A stretch of 64,000 bases of DNA from Allobranchiibius sp. CTAmp26 (GCF_017565405.1 NZ_JAGEKR010000012.1:124001-188000); one strand, 5' to 3'; positions 54,222 to 62,193 are shown, counted from the stretch's first letter. Numbers and translations: made by a program. The notes: generated by a model not told the origin, from the letters alone.

Positions 54222-54263
54222 CAAGGCCGAGGGACACAGGCTGACCTGTGTCCCTCGGCCTTG
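54222..54263. terminator. Perfect 19-bp bidirectional terminator
   Basis: Arms 54222-54240 and 54245-54263 (core GAGGGACACAGG) are exact complements with loop CTGA. It lies between the convergent ptrB and amidohydrolase genes; TTG/CAAGG flanks give weak U tracts both ways. Confidence 0.9.
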
Positions 54264-54290
54264 CCCGCGTCATCGTCGGGTGGCGACGCC

Positions 54291-55790
54291 TCAGAGCGCG
54301 TCGTGCACGACCCGGCCGCCCACGAGCGTGGCGGCGACCCCCATCGTTCTCAACGTGTGTGCTGCCGTTGCGGAATCATGAGCGACGGCAAGGGGATCGG
54401 CGTCGAGGAGCACCAGGTCTGCCCGCGACCCGACGGTGGGCGTCTGCTGTCCGTCGGTGCTCGCGCAGAGCGCTTCAGCGGGCGTGATGGCCTGCGCCGC
54501 TCCCCACGGCCCGCGACTGTCGGCACTGCGGTGCACCGCAGCAGCCATCGCCAACCACGGGTCCAGCGGCGCGACGGGGGCGTCCGACCCGAGCGCGAGT
54601 TGGACTCCGGCGTCCACCATCGACCGCAGCATGAACGAGCGGTCGGCGCACCCGGGCCACAGCTGCTCGGACAGGTCGCGGTCGTCGTAGAGCTGCGCCG
54701 GTTGCACCGACGCGCGGACCCCTAGCGTCGCCATTCGCGTGATGTCTGCGGGGTCCAGGAGCTGAGCATGCTCGATGGATCCTCGGATCCCGCTGTCCCG
54801 GAACGCATCCAGGACCATCGTCGCGGCCGCGTCCCCGATCGCGTGCACGGCCGCGTCGAGGCCGTGCGCGCGTGCCGAGCGCAACGCCTCGAGGAGTTCC
54901 TCGGGCGAGACGTTGCAGGTCCCTCGGGTGTCGTGTCCCGCGTACGGTGCGCAGCACAGAGCAGTCATAGTGCCGAGCGACCCGTCGGCGATGATCTTCA
55001 GCGGCCCCATCGTGGCGACCGCACCGCCGCCGGGCAGCGGGTCGCCGGTGCGTAGTCCTGCGGCGATGGTCGCCTCGAGGCCGTAGAGGTACGTCGACGC
55101 ACGGACCCGCAGGGTGTCCAACCCGAGCGGCACCATCCGGCCCCACGTCGCGACCGAGCTCTCGAACTCCATGTCGGTGATGCCGACGACGCCCTTACCG
55201 GCTGCGTCCTGCAGCACCGTGCGGTAGGCGTGCACGGGGTCCGGTTCGGCGCCCGGGAGGGCCGCGAGCAGCGGGAAGACGTCGAACCACGCGTTCTCGC
55301 TGATCGGGGTGTCGCGCAGCGGCAGGTCGAGCAGTCGCAGCGCCGTGGAGTTCAGCCAGCCGTTGTGCGCGTCGCCGGAGATCAGCACGACCGGCCGGTC
55401 CGGGACTGCTTCGTCCAGATCGCGCACGGTGGGGGCACTCGCCCAGCCCGCCGAGCGGTAACCGAAGCCGACGATCGTGCTGTGACGGTCCGTGCTCGCC
55501 CGGTCGTGCGACCGGACGATCCGCAGAACGTCACCGGGACTGCTGCTTCCGCTCACGTCGAGCCGCGACAGGGTGTGCGCCCACTGGGTCATGTGGACGT
55601 GGTGATCCCACAGGCCCGGTATCAGCCACCGGCCGGCGACATCGATCTCGCGAGAACCGTCGTCGGCCAACGCTGGCCCGATCTCGGAGACATGACCGTC
55701 GCGGATGCGCAGATCGATGGGTCCGGACGGTGCGGGACGACCGACGGGGACGATGCGTGCAGCGCGGATGGTGAGGGGTTCGTACTGCAC
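54291..55790 (-). CDS. Amidohydrolase family protein (YtcJ-like)
   Basis: 499 aa metal-dependent hydrolase. Metal ligands are visible: HxH in GLWDHHVHM, His in VHAIGDAAATM and GSIEHAQLL, and Asp in LALGSDAPVAPLDPW. Flanking N- and C-terminal beta strands form the small composite domain (LTIRAARIVPVG and ADLVLLDADPL). YtcJ/NfdA-type enzymes hydrolyse cyclic or N-substituted amides, so the substrate cannot be named. GTG 55790 is chosen because TACCCT lies 6 nt upstream, a leaderless-type -10. The gene lies 16 nt behind the TetR gene, which may regulate it. Confidence 0.82.
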   Translation of the reverse strand: MQYEPLTIRAARIVPVGRPAPSGPIDLRIRDGHVSEIGPALADDGSREIDVAGRWLIPGLWDHHVHMTQWAHTLSRLDVSGSSSPGDVLRIVRSHDRASTDRHSTIVGFGYRSAGWASAPTVRDLDEAVPDRPVVLISGDAHNGWLNSTALRLLDLPLRDTPISENAWFDVFPLLAALPGAEPDPVHAYRTVLQDAAGKGVVGITDMEFESSVATWGRMVPLGLDTLRVRASTYLYGLEATIAAGLRTGDPLPGGGAVATMGPLKIIADGSLGTMTALCCAPYAGHDTRGTCNVSPEELLEALRSARAHGLDAAVHAIGDAAATMVLDAFRDSGIRGSIEHAQLLDPADITRMATLGVRASVQPAQLYDDRDLSEQLWPGCADRSFMLRSMVDAGVQLALGSDAPVAPLDPWLAMAAAVHRSADSRGPWGAAQAITPAEALCASTDGQQTPTVGSRADLVLLDADPLAVAHDSATAAHTLRTMGVAATLVGGRVVHDAL

Positions 55791-55796
55791 CGCACC

Positions 55797-55802
55797 AGGG
55801 TA
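55797..55802 (-). promoter_or_regulatory. -10 element of a probable leaderless promoter
   Basis: On the minus strand TACCCT (55802-55797) is followed by 6 nt and GTG 55790. This would give the amidohydrolase gene a second, leaderless promoter just after the TetR coding region. Confidence 0.4.
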
Positions 55803-55806
55803 GGGG

Positions 55807-56526
55807 TCAGCCCGTGGGCCCCTTCGCACCCGCCCCGGGGCGACGACCCGTGGTCGAGGTCGCCGCAGGATCGGCGCCCACCACCCCGGCGATGGCAGCG
55901 TCCACGACGTACTCGGCCAACTTCGCCACCGTCGCGCGGTCCTGCGCGTGCAAGGGTCCGCGGGTCGCCAGGTCGGAGAGTCCGTGCACGGCCGACCAGC
56001 AGGCCCATTCGGCGTTCGATCGGTGTGCGGCGGGCAGCACTCCGACCTCGACCAGCTCGTCTAGGGCGGAGATGAGCAGCACCAGCGGGTGCCGAACCTG
56101 GTCGCTGGGCGCGGCATAGTCGTGCGCGCCGGATGGTGCCGGTGTCTGGAAGGCCAGTTGGAACAGTCCCGGCTCGGCCAGTGCGAAGTCGATGTACCCC
56201 AGGCCCACCGCGCGCAGGTGCCCGCGTGCACGGCGAGCGGGATCGGCGTCGGCGCCGTCGTCGTCCATCCGAGCCTGCATGGCCAGGCCGGCCTGAGACA
56301 ACGCCCGGTCGGCCACAGCGGATACCAGCGCGGCGCGGTCGGTGAAGTGCCGGTACGCGGCGCTGGGGCTCACGCCCGCGACGCGGGTGGCCTCGCGCAG
56401 ACTCAGTGCCTCCGGGCCGCCCGCGCGGACGAGTGCGAGGCCCGCCGTCACCAGTGCGGTTGCCAGGTCACCGTGGTGGTAGCGGTCCTGGGCGGAGGAC
56501 GCCGTCCCCGGGGTGCCGTCAGTCAT
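55807..56526 (-). CDS. TetR family transcriptional regulator
   Basis: 239 aa. The N-terminal DNA-binding domain has HHGDLATALVTAGLALVRAGGPEALSLREATRVAGVSPSAAYRHFTDRAALVSAVADRAL with the helix-turn-helix at VAGVSPSAAYRHF. The C-terminal part resembles TetR_C_33/WHG domains (GYIDFALAEPGLFQLAF). I prefer ATG 56526; ATG 56547 would place the start inside the inverted repeat. A perfect 10-bp inverted repeat in the divergent spacer is the likely operator. It probably controls itself, the downstream amidohydrolase and perhaps the divergent PhnB-like gene; the ligand is unknown. Confidence 0.85.
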   Translation of the reverse strand: MTDGTPGTASSAQDRYHHGDLATALVTAGLALVRAGGPEALSLREATRVAGVSPSAAYRHFTDRAALVSAVADRALSQAGLAMQARMDDDGADADPARRARGHLRAVGLGYIDFALAEPGLFQLAFQTPAPSGAHDYAAPSDQVRHPLVLLISALDELVEVGVLPAAHRSNAEWACWSAVHGLSDLATRGPLHAQDRATVAKLAEYVVDAAIAGVVGADPAATSTTGRRPGAGAKGPTG

Positions 56527-56545
56527 CTTGTCGCCCCGTTCCGGC

Positions 56546-56587
56546 ATGTGTACGGTGTGAACATCAGCAAGTGCACGCCGTACACAT
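56546..56587. promoter_or_regulatory. Probable TetR operator in divergent spacer
   Basis: ATGTGTACGG (56546-56555) and CCGTACACAT (56578-56587) are perfect 10-bp inverted arms with 22 bp between them. They lie between the divergent TetR and PhnB-like genes, about 20 nt from the TetR start. The arm spacing (centre to centre 32 bp, about three helical turns) would suit two regulator dimers or one large footprint. Confidence 0.6.
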
Positions 56588-56648
56588 TACGACTGGATGG
56601 CGCGGCTCATCTCTACCGCCCGTCCGTGACGAACCGGGAGAGACCCTC

Positions 56649-57137
56649 ATGAGCACTGAACTGACCACCTGTCTCTGGTTCCCGGGCAACGCCTCGGAGG
56701 CCGCCGAGTTCTACGCCGGTGTGTTCCCCGATGTGCGCATCGAGGGTCAGGACGAATACCCCCAGGCGGCGGACGACGCGGGCGCCGGCACGGCCGGGGA
56801 GGTCATGACGGTGAGCTTCAGCATCGGCGCGCAGCGTTTCGTCGGTCTGAACGGCGGGCCGGGATTCCCCTTCACCGAGGCCATCTCCTTCCAGATCCCG
56901 TGCGCCGATCAGGCAGAGACCGATCGCTACTGGAAGGCGCTCACCGCGGACGGCGGTGAGGAGAGTCAGTGCGGGTGGTGCAAGGACCGCTTCGGCGTCT
57001 CATGGCAGGTCGTGCCGACCCGGCTGACGGAGCTGGTCTCCGACCCGGACAAGGACCGCGCCGGCCGGGCGATGCAGGCGATGTTCACGATGCGCAAGAT
57101 CGACATCGCCGAGATCGAGCGCGCCGCCGCCGGGTGA
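56649..57137 (+). CDS. VOC/PhnB-like family protein
   Basis: 162 aa. TELTTCLWFPGNASEAAEFYAGVFPDVRI and VMTVSFSIGAQRFVGLNGGPGFPFTEAISFQIPCADQAETDRYWKALTADGGEESQCGWCKDRFGVSWQVVP match the PhnB/3-demethylubiquinone methyltransferase-like branch of the vicinal oxygen chelate fold. No enzymatic activity is established for this branch. The C-terminus RAMQAMFTMRKIDIAEIERA is typical. ATG 56649 has a GGGAGAGA ribosome site. Divergent from the TetR gene, it may be under its control. Confidence 0.82.
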   Translation: MSTELTTCLWFPGNASEAAEFYAGVFPDVRIEGQDEYPQAADDAGAGTAGEVMTVSFSIGAQRFVGLNGGPGFPFTEAISFQIPCADQAETDRYWKALTADGGEESQCGWCKDRFGVSWQVVPTRLTELVSDPDKDRAGRAMQAMFTMRKIDIAEIERAAAG

Positions 57138-57195
57138 CGGGTTCGGTCAGGCGCACCGGGGCACATCCGACCCGCTGTGCATGTCTGAAGCTGAG

Positions 57196-57459
57196 CTACC
57201 GCTCACGTTGGTGCTTGCGCAGCCCGCTGTCGAGCAACCGCCGGATGAGTTCACGTCCGGCGACCTCCTGCGCGCCGGCGGCGACGACCGCCTCATAGCG
57301 CTCCTGCGGCACGTCGTAGTGGTCGCCGTCGTAGAGCCGCTCGGGGAGCCCTGCGGCGAGCGCGAACTCGCGCAATTCGTCGTACGACGTGTCGCTCACC
57401 AGGTGCGACCACAACCGTCCGTGCGCCGGCCAGGTCGGCGGGTCGATCATTACGGTCAC
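57196..57459 (-). CDS. DUF4031 domain protein
   Basis: 87 aa. The sequence TVMIDPPTWPAHGRLWSHLVSDTSYDELREFALAAGLPERLYDGDHYDVPQERYEAVVAAGAQEV matches the DUF4031 family, small soluble proteins of unknown function found mainly in actinobacteria. The chosen GTG 57459 gives the usual M-T-V-x-I-D-P-P start; ATG 57450 is also possible. Its upstream region contains three tandem palindromes (57513-57550). It lies downstream of the MMPL gene on the same strand. Confidence 0.78.
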   Translation of the reverse strand: MTVMIDPPTWPAHGRLWSHLVSDTSYDELREFALAAGLPERLYDGDHYDVPQERYEAVVAAGAQEVAGRELIRRLLDSGLRKHQRER

Positions 57460-57512
57460 GCCTCGCAAACTACTCCGGGAGTGCAGCCGCCGGATGAGCG
57501 GCTCGGCCGAGT

Positions 57513-57550
57513 CGACGTACGTCGCCGACGTACGTCGCCGACGTACGTCG
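57513..57550. repeat. Three tandem perfect palindromes, 13-bp period
   Basis: CGACGTACGTCG occurs at 57513-57524, 57526-57537 and 57539-57550, each a perfect 12-bp palindrome with one C between copies. The array is between the MMPL stop and the DUF4031 start, both on the minus strand. It may be a cluster of regulator sites or a slippage-derived repeat. Confidence 0.85.
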
Positions 57551-57579
57551 GTGACGGTCGAGGGCGCCGGGCGCACCTG

Positions 57580-59748
57580 TCAGCGGGTTGAGCCGATCAG
57601 CCGGCCGGTCTCGTCGTACTCGCGCGGGCCGGCGTGCGTCTCGTCGCGTAGCGGTGAGGGTTGGACGAACAAGACCTTGGCGAGGCCGTCCGGCAGCCAC
57701 CAGTTGTACTTGCCGAACAGGCTGACCAGGGCGGGCACCAGTAGTGCGCGCACGATGGTCGCGTCGATGAGGATGCCGACGCCGAGCGCCGTACCGAGCA
57801 CCTTGATGTCCGTGCCGGGTGACGACGCGAGCGCGGCGAACGCGAAGAACAGGATCAGCGCGGCCGAGGTGACCAGGCGCCCGGTGCGCCCGAGGCCGAC
57901 CGTCACGGCGGCGGCCGTGCTGCCGGTGGCGTCGTACTCCTCCCGCATGCGGGCCAGGATGAACACCTCGTAGTCCATCGACAGGCCGAAGAGGAACGCG
58001 AAGATGATGATCGGCAGCCAGAACGTGATCGCGCCGGTGCCCGCGATGTCGAAGACGGTGCCGGAGCCGTGCCCCTCCTGCCAGAAGAAGGTGACGGCGC
58101 CGAAGACGGCCGACAGGGAGACCAGGTTCATCACCACGGCCTTGATCGGCAGCAGCACCGAGCGGAACTGGCGCATCAGCAGCACGAACGTGACCAGCGC
58201 GATCAGCCCGAGCACGTAGGGGAACTTGTCGTAGACGGCGTTGAAGTAGTCGTCGACGACCGCGCCCTGCCCCGCGATGAGGACGTCGCCGTCGACCGCG
58301 CCGTCCACGGCGGTGCGGACCCGGTGCACGACCTGGACTCCGGAACTGTCCACGGTCTCCTTCGTGGGCAGCACGTCCACGACCGCCATCGGCGCACCGG
58401 CGGACTTGTTGCCCGTGGCGAACTGGACCCCGTCGACCTTCCCCGCGGCGGCGATCGCCTTGTCCTGCTGATCGGCGGGCACCAGGACGGTGATCGGGGT
58501 GAGTACGCCGCCTCCGACGCCCTGCGCGCGCAGGCTGCCCAGCGTCTGCACCGCCGGACCGGTCTTGCCGAGCGACGCGATGTTGGACTGGCCGATCTTG
58601 AGGCCGAAGACCGGCGCGATGAGCAACGCCAGCACCACGACGCCGACCCCCACCGCGATGACCCGTCGTTTCACGATCAGCCGCGCCCAGGCGGTCCACC
58701 CGCGCGAGGCCCGACCCTCGTGCCGCACCCGCGGCCAATCCACCCGTGGGCCGATCTTGGACAGCATCGCCGGCAGCAGCGTCAACACGACGGCCACGCT
58801 GACGAGGGGGATGAGCATGCCGCCGAAACCCATCGAGCGCAGGAACGGCACAGGGACGACGACCAGCGCGACCAGGCTGATCGCCACGGTCGCTCCCGAG
58901 GCCAGCACGGCATGGCCCGCGGTGCGCACCGCGGTGACGATCGCCTCGTCGTTGGACTGCCCGTGGGCGCGTTCCTCGCGCCATCGCGACACCAGCAGCA
59001 GGGAGTAGTCGATGGCGATGCCGAGGCCGACCAGCGAGATCAGGAACTCGACGACGAAGCTCACGTCACTGAACGTCGTGAGCACCAGGACCAGCAGGAA
59101 CGTCGTCAGGATGGACACGGCCGCGATGATCAACGGCATCAGCGCGAGGAACGACGCGAACACGAAGAGCAGCACCGCGAGGGCACCGAGCGCGCCCAGG
59201 AGCGTCTCGACCAGGACGCTGGGACCGCCGCTCTGGTCGGTGCCGGCGGACAGCAACTGGTACGACGTGGTGCCCGACTCGAAGCCGGCGCGCTTGGCTG
59301 CCACGTTCAACGCCTTGCCGAACTCCGCGCCGGAGCTGACCGCGAAACTGGTCGGGGGAGTGGCCTGCACGAGCGCGTACGTGGTCCGGCCGCCGTTGAC
59401 GACGAACTTCTGATCGCCGGTGGTCGCGAAGTCCACGACGCGGGCTCGGGGGATCGTCGGCACCCGCGTCGCGGCCTGGAAGATCTGCGCGATCTTCGCG
59501 GACTGCTGCTGCACGGTCTGGCCCTGGGGCACGGTGACGGTGAGGACCGTCGTGTCGAAACTGCTCACGCCGTACTGCTTGATCAGTGCCTTCTCGGCGG
59601 TGTCGCCGGGTTGGCCGGGCAGGGAGAAATCGGTGGTCAGGCGGCCGGGGACCACCCCGGCGGCGGCCGCGCCTCCGATGAATGCCACCAGCCAGAAGAG
59701 GCCGACGATCAGTCGGTGGTGAATGACCCAACGAGCGAGGACGTCCAT
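57580..59748 (-). CDS. MMPL/RND family transporter
   Basis: 722 aa with about 12 TM helices in two repeats: TM1, a large outer loop, TM2-6 (including VGLGIAIDYSLLLVSRWREE), then a second TM7, loop and TM8-12 (FAFLFGLSMDYEVFILARMREEY). The two DYSLL/DYEVF motifs hold the proton-relay Asp-Tyr pairs seen in MmpL proteins. It exports lipids or drugs using the proton gradient; the substrate is unknown. The start ATG 59748 has GGAGA upstream. No regulator is adjacent, but tandem palindromes lie just past its stop. It diverges from the secreted protein gene at 60003. Confidence 0.9.
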   Translation of the reverse strand: MDVLARWVIHHRLIVGLFWLVAFIGGAAAAGVVPGRLTTDFSLPGQPGDTAEKALIKQYGVSSFDTTVLTVTVPQGQTVQQQSAKIAQIFQAATRVPTIPRARVVDFATTGDQKFVVNGGRTTYALVQATPPTSFAVSSGAEFGKALNVAAKRAGFESGTTSYQLLSAGTDQSGGPSVLVETLLGALGALAVLLFVFASFLALMPLIIAAVSILTTFLLVLVLTTFSDVSFVVEFLISLVGLGIAIDYSLLLVSRWREERAHGQSNDEAIVTAVRTAGHAVLASGATVAISLVALVVVPVPFLRSMGFGGMLIPLVSVAVVLTLLPAMLSKIGPRVDWPRVRHEGRASRGWTAWARLIVKRRVIAVGVGVVVLALLIAPVFGLKIGQSNIASLGKTGPAVQTLGSLRAQGVGGGVLTPITVLVPADQQDKAIAAAGKVDGVQFATGNKSAGAPMAVVDVLPTKETVDSSGVQVVHRVRTAVDGAVDGDVLIAGQGAVVDDYFNAVYDKFPYVLGLIALVTFVLLMRQFRSVLLPIKAVVMNLVSLSAVFGAVTFFWQEGHGSGTVFDIAGTGAITFWLPIIIFAFLFGLSMDYEVFILARMREEYDATGSTAAAVTVGLGRTGRLVTSAALILFFAFAALASSPGTDIKVLGTALGVGILIDATIVRALLVPALVSLFGKYNWWLPDGLAKVLFVQPSPLRDETHAGPREYDETGRLIGSTR

Positions 59749-59886
59749 GAGATCTCCGGGTGACGGCGCGGCGAATCACGAGGTGGCGGCAGGTACGGCG
59801 ACCCGCCAAGTGTCCAGCACGTCACCAGTTCTTGCACAGTCTTTTTGGACGGCGACCGGGCGCCGGCGCTGATGGCCCCACGAGTC

Positions 59887-59915
59887 TTGACGGCGTTCTT
59901 TACCACCCATATAGT
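59887..59915 (+). promoter_or_regulatory. Near-consensus sigma-A promoter
   Basis: TTGACG (59887-59892), a 17-bp spacer, then TATAGT (59910-59915) match TTGACA-N17-TATAAT at 10 of 12 positions. It points to the gene at 60003, leaving a leader of about 80 nt. Confidence 0.8.
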
Positions 59916-59958
59916 TCGCTCGACGCGGACAGCAGGGCCTGTCGGCGCGGGGAATCAG

Positions 59959-59979
59959 GTCGTCGGCGTCACCGACGAC
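59959..59979 (+). promoter_or_regulatory. Leader hairpin before the secreted protein gene
   Basis: GTCGTCGG (59959-59966) and CCGACGAC (59972-59979) form a perfect 8-bp stem with a 5-nt loop in the leader, ending 23 nt before ATG 60003. It may protect or regulate the mRNA. Confidence 0.5.
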
Positions 59980-60002
59980 TCAGGGGACACGGAGAATAAA
60001 CA

Positions 60003-60680
60003 ATGCGTCGATTCGTTACGTCATGTGCGGTTGCTTTGACGGGTATGGCTGTCTCAGCGGGACTGATGGCGGGGGCTCCGACCGCCAGCGCGGCTCAGAG
60101 CTGCACCCTCTCCGCACCAGCTCGGGTGTCGGTGTGGCATTCCTACACGGGGGTGCCGTTGCGGGCGTCCGGGGCGTGCACCATCGGCAGCGGCTGGGGC
60201 GCCTGGGACCTGATCCACCCGACCCAGGGGAGCCAGGACACCGCCTTCTTCGATGGCACGGCGACGGACACCTGGGACTACTACACGTTCGAGCCGATGG
60301 GCCGGATGACTTGGCGACCGAGCGATGCCTACGACAGTTACTCCAACATGCTGTCGCAGAACGCTCCGGTGAGTGAGGTGCGGCTCGGATCCTGGGCCGG
60401 CCTGACGGCGACGCGGTCCGGATCCGCGGTGACGCTGAACGTTCGAGCGGTGCGCTACTGGGTCAGCGGTGACAAGAACATCCCGTTCACCTCTGCGGCC
60501 GGCACGATCCAATACCGGGCACCCGGAACGACGGCGTGGAAGTCGCTGAAGTACGTGTCCACCAACTCCTCGGGCGCGTACCAGTACCGGTACGCGTCCT
60601 CGGCAGCGCGCGACTACCGCGTCGTCCTCAACGGCACCTCGTCGATCTGGAACGCGGCCAGCGCCACCGTTCGCAGGTAG
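60003..60680 (+). CDS. Secreted protein of unknown function
   Basis: 225 aa. A signal peptide (MRRFVTSCAVALTGMAVSAGLMAGAPTASA) with cleavage after ASA near residue 30 leaves a mature part rich in Trp, Tyr, Ser and Thr. Phrases such as GWGAWDLIHPTQGSQDTAFFDGT, RYWVSGDKNIPF and GTIQYRAPGTTAWKSLKYVSTNSSGAYQYRY suggest a beta-sandwich like those in actinobacterial exported proteins. Two Cys (34 and 59) may pair. GGAG precedes ATG 60003. It has a strong promoter, so it is probably abundant. No family is recognised with confidence. Confidence 0.7.
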   Translation: MRRFVTSCAVALTGMAVSAGLMAGAPTASAAQSCTLSAPARVSVWHSYTGVPLRASGACTIGSGWGAWDLIHPTQGSQDTAFFDGTATDTWDYYTFEPMGRMTWRPSDAYDSYSNMLSQNAPVSEVRLGSWAGLTATRSGSAVTLNVRAVRYWVSGDKNIPFTSAAGTIQYRAPGTTAWKSLKYVSTNSSGAYQYRYASSAARDYRVVLNGTSSIWNAASATVRR

Positions 60681-60718
60681 CAGGTGCGCCTCGACGGTGT
60701 GCGTGGTGCGCGCACCTG
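60681..60718 (+). terminator. Hairpin after the secreted protein gene
   Basis: CAGGTGCGC (60681-60689) pairs with GCGCACCTG (60710-60718) across a 20-nt loop directly after the stop codon. It has no T-run; this is a candidate terminator only. Confidence 0.4.
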
Positions 60719-60775
60719 AGCCCCCGACGTCGTCGCCCTATCGCCGTGGGTCCGGACACCGGGGAGGATGTGCGC

Positions 60776-60826
60776 ATGACGGAAGATCTGAACACCGCAA
60801 CGACCTGTTGTGCGAGGACGCGATGA
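60776..60826 (+). CDS. 16-residue leader ORF with Cys-Cys, coupled to nitroreductase
   Basis: GGGGAGG (60761-60767) stands 8 nt before ATG 60776, which opens MTEDLNTATTCCARTR. Its TGA (60824-60826) overlaps the nitroreductase ATG by 4 nt. A strong ribosome site plus exact ATGA coupling argues that it is translated. Two adjacent Cys codons near the end resemble the cysteine-rich leader peptides that attenuate some mycobacterial sulfur genes. Alternatively it may only deliver ribosomes to the next gene. Confidence 0.5.
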   Translation: MTEDLNTATTCCARTR

Positions 60827-61479
60827 GTGACTTTCCGCGGTCGCCGCTGGATCCGCTCGAGCTGCTGACGACGACCCGCGCCGTACGCAAACGGCTCGAT
60901 CTGACCCGGCCGGTACCGCTCGATCTGATCAAGCAGTGCCTGACCATCGCGCTGCAGGGCCCGTCCGGCTCGAACCGTCAGCACTGGCACTGGGTCGTCG
61001 TCACGGACCCCGCTCAGAAGTCGGCGATCGGGGACCTGTACCGGCGGGCCGTGCAGCAGTACGCCGCTTCCGCAGGATTCGCCGGGAACCTCGCCGAGGA
61101 CGACACCGAACGCTCGAGGGTCCAGCATCGGGTCGGCGACAGCGTCCTCCATCTGGGTGAGGTGCTGCGCGACGTCCCCGCGATGCTCATCCCGTGCATC
61201 GACACCGGCGGGCCGCTGCCGGAGGGCAACCAGGCCGACATCTGGGGCTCGGTGCTGCCCGCCGCCTGGAGTTTCATGCTGGCCGCTCGGGCGCACGGGT
61301 TGGGTACCGCCTGGACGACCTTGCACCTGGACTACGAGCGGGAGGTCGCGGACATCCTCGGGCTTCCCGACGGCGTGCACCAGGCGATGCTGACGCCGAT
61401 CGCGTACTACACGGGGACGAGCTTCCAACCGGCGCCACGCGAACCCGTCGACGACGTGCTGCACGTCGACCGCTGGTGA
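60823..61479 (+). CDS. Nitroreductase family protein
   Basis: 218 aa FMN-dependent nitroreductase-fold protein. LELLTTTRAVRKRLDLTRPVPLDLIKQCLTIALQGPSGSNRQHWHWVVVTDP gives the R-x-x-R phosphate-binding and P-S-x-x-N flavin motifs; IWGSVLPAAWSFMLAARAHGLGTAWTT and DGVHQAMLTPIAYYTG complete the fold. It would use NAD(P)H to reduce nitro or quinone-like compounds; the natural substrate is unknown. ATG 60823 overlaps the stop of a 16-codon leader ORF, so its translation may depend on that ORF. A GAGG 7 nt upstream may also serve as its own ribosome site. Confidence 0.87.
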   Translation: MSDFPRSPLDPLELLTTTRAVRKRLDLTRPVPLDLIKQCLTIALQGPSGSNRQHWHWVVVTDPAQKSAIGDLYRRAVQQYAASAGFAGNLAEDDTERSRVQHRVGDSVLHLGEVLRDVPAMLIPCIDTGGPLPEGNQADIWGSVLPAAWSFMLAARAHGLGTAWTTLHLDYEREVADILGLPDGVHQAMLTPIAYYTGTSFQPAPREPVDDVLHVDRW

Positions 61480-61542
61480 TCATCGACGCCGGCGGATGAC
61501 CTGAGGACTGTCATCGCGGCTCGCGACGTCCTGCTGAAGGGG

Positions 61543-62013
61543 TCAGAGAGTTCGACCGGCACCGGCGAAGGCGTCGCCGCTGAACTCGGAGAAGTCGACC
61601 CACAGGTAGGTGTACTGGCGGCTGGCGAAGACCCATCCGTCGCTCGTGCGCTGGAACCGGTCCGACCACACCCCGTTGTTGCGGTAGAAGCGGCCATCCG
61701 GCCCGCTGGCCGCCTCGTGGCAGACGGTGCGTGTGGTGGCGGTGTCCCCGTCCAGGTCGACGGTCCCGGGGATCGCGAAGTGGGTGAAGTAGTCGTTGCC
61801 CTGCCACAGGTGGCGGAGCATCGCGACGATGTCGTCGGTCCCCGAGGCGGCGATGTCGGTGGGCTTGCCGATGGTCCACCTGGCGTCAGGGGCCCACAGG
61901 GTGGCGAAGGTGTCGTAGTCCTCGCGAATCGCGCAGTCGGCGAATCTGGCGATCAGGTCGCGGATCGCCGCCTCGTCGAGCAGTCGGGCGAGTCGAGTCT
62001 CGATGGTGGGCAT
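61543..62013 (-). CDS. SnoaL/NTF2-like protein
   Basis: 156 aa. EAAIRDLIARFADCAIREDYDTFATLWAPDARWTIGKP is the start of the NTF2-like cone fold of SnoaL_4-type proteins; THFAIPGTVDLDGDTATTRTVCHEAA and the C-terminal YTYLWVDFSEF strand follow. Members range from ring-hydroxylating dioxygenase small-subunit-like proteins to polyketide cyclases, so the function is open. AGGAGA lies about 6 nt before ATG 62013. It is divergent from the phosphoesterase gene. Confidence 0.78.
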   Translation of the reverse strand: MPTIETRLARLLDEAAIRDLIARFADCAIREDYDTFATLWAPDARWTIGKPTDIAASGTDDIVAMLRHLWQGNDYFTHFAIPGTVDLDGDTATTRTVCHEAASGPDGRFYRNNGVWSDRFQRTSDGWVFASRQYTYLWVDFSEFSGDAFAGAGRTL

Positions 62014-62175
62014 CGCTGTCTCCTGTTGGTGTGTCGTGATCGTCGTGTCCACCAGCGTGCGCGCTCGATCAGGCCTCAACCAGAGAGCGCGCGACCCCAG
62101 GACTGGCGGTACCACCTCTCGTGCTCGGCGCGCCACGACCGCCGCCGAGGCGCTAGGACACGTCGTCCCGGCAGC

Positions 62176-62193
62176 GGTGAACCCAAGATGAAC
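62176..62193 (-). promoter_or_regulatory. Possible PHO box (two 11-bp direct repeat units)
   Basis: GGTGAAC (62176-62182) and GATGAAC (62187-62193) are spaced exactly 11 bp; read on the minus strand they give GTTCATC and GTTCACC. In Streptomyces, PhoP binds direct repeats of 11 nt with core GTTCACC, usually ahead of phosphate-scavenging genes. Here the site lies about 75 nt before a secreted phosphoesterase gene, in the 251-nt divergent spacer, which also holds an AACGGC/GCCGTT hairpin at 62202-62216. Confidence 0.45.

Noticed and set aside
58069-59763. Plus-strand frame opposite the MMPL transporter
   Set aside because: His/Arg/Asp-rich antisense of a clear 12-helix transporter; no motif.
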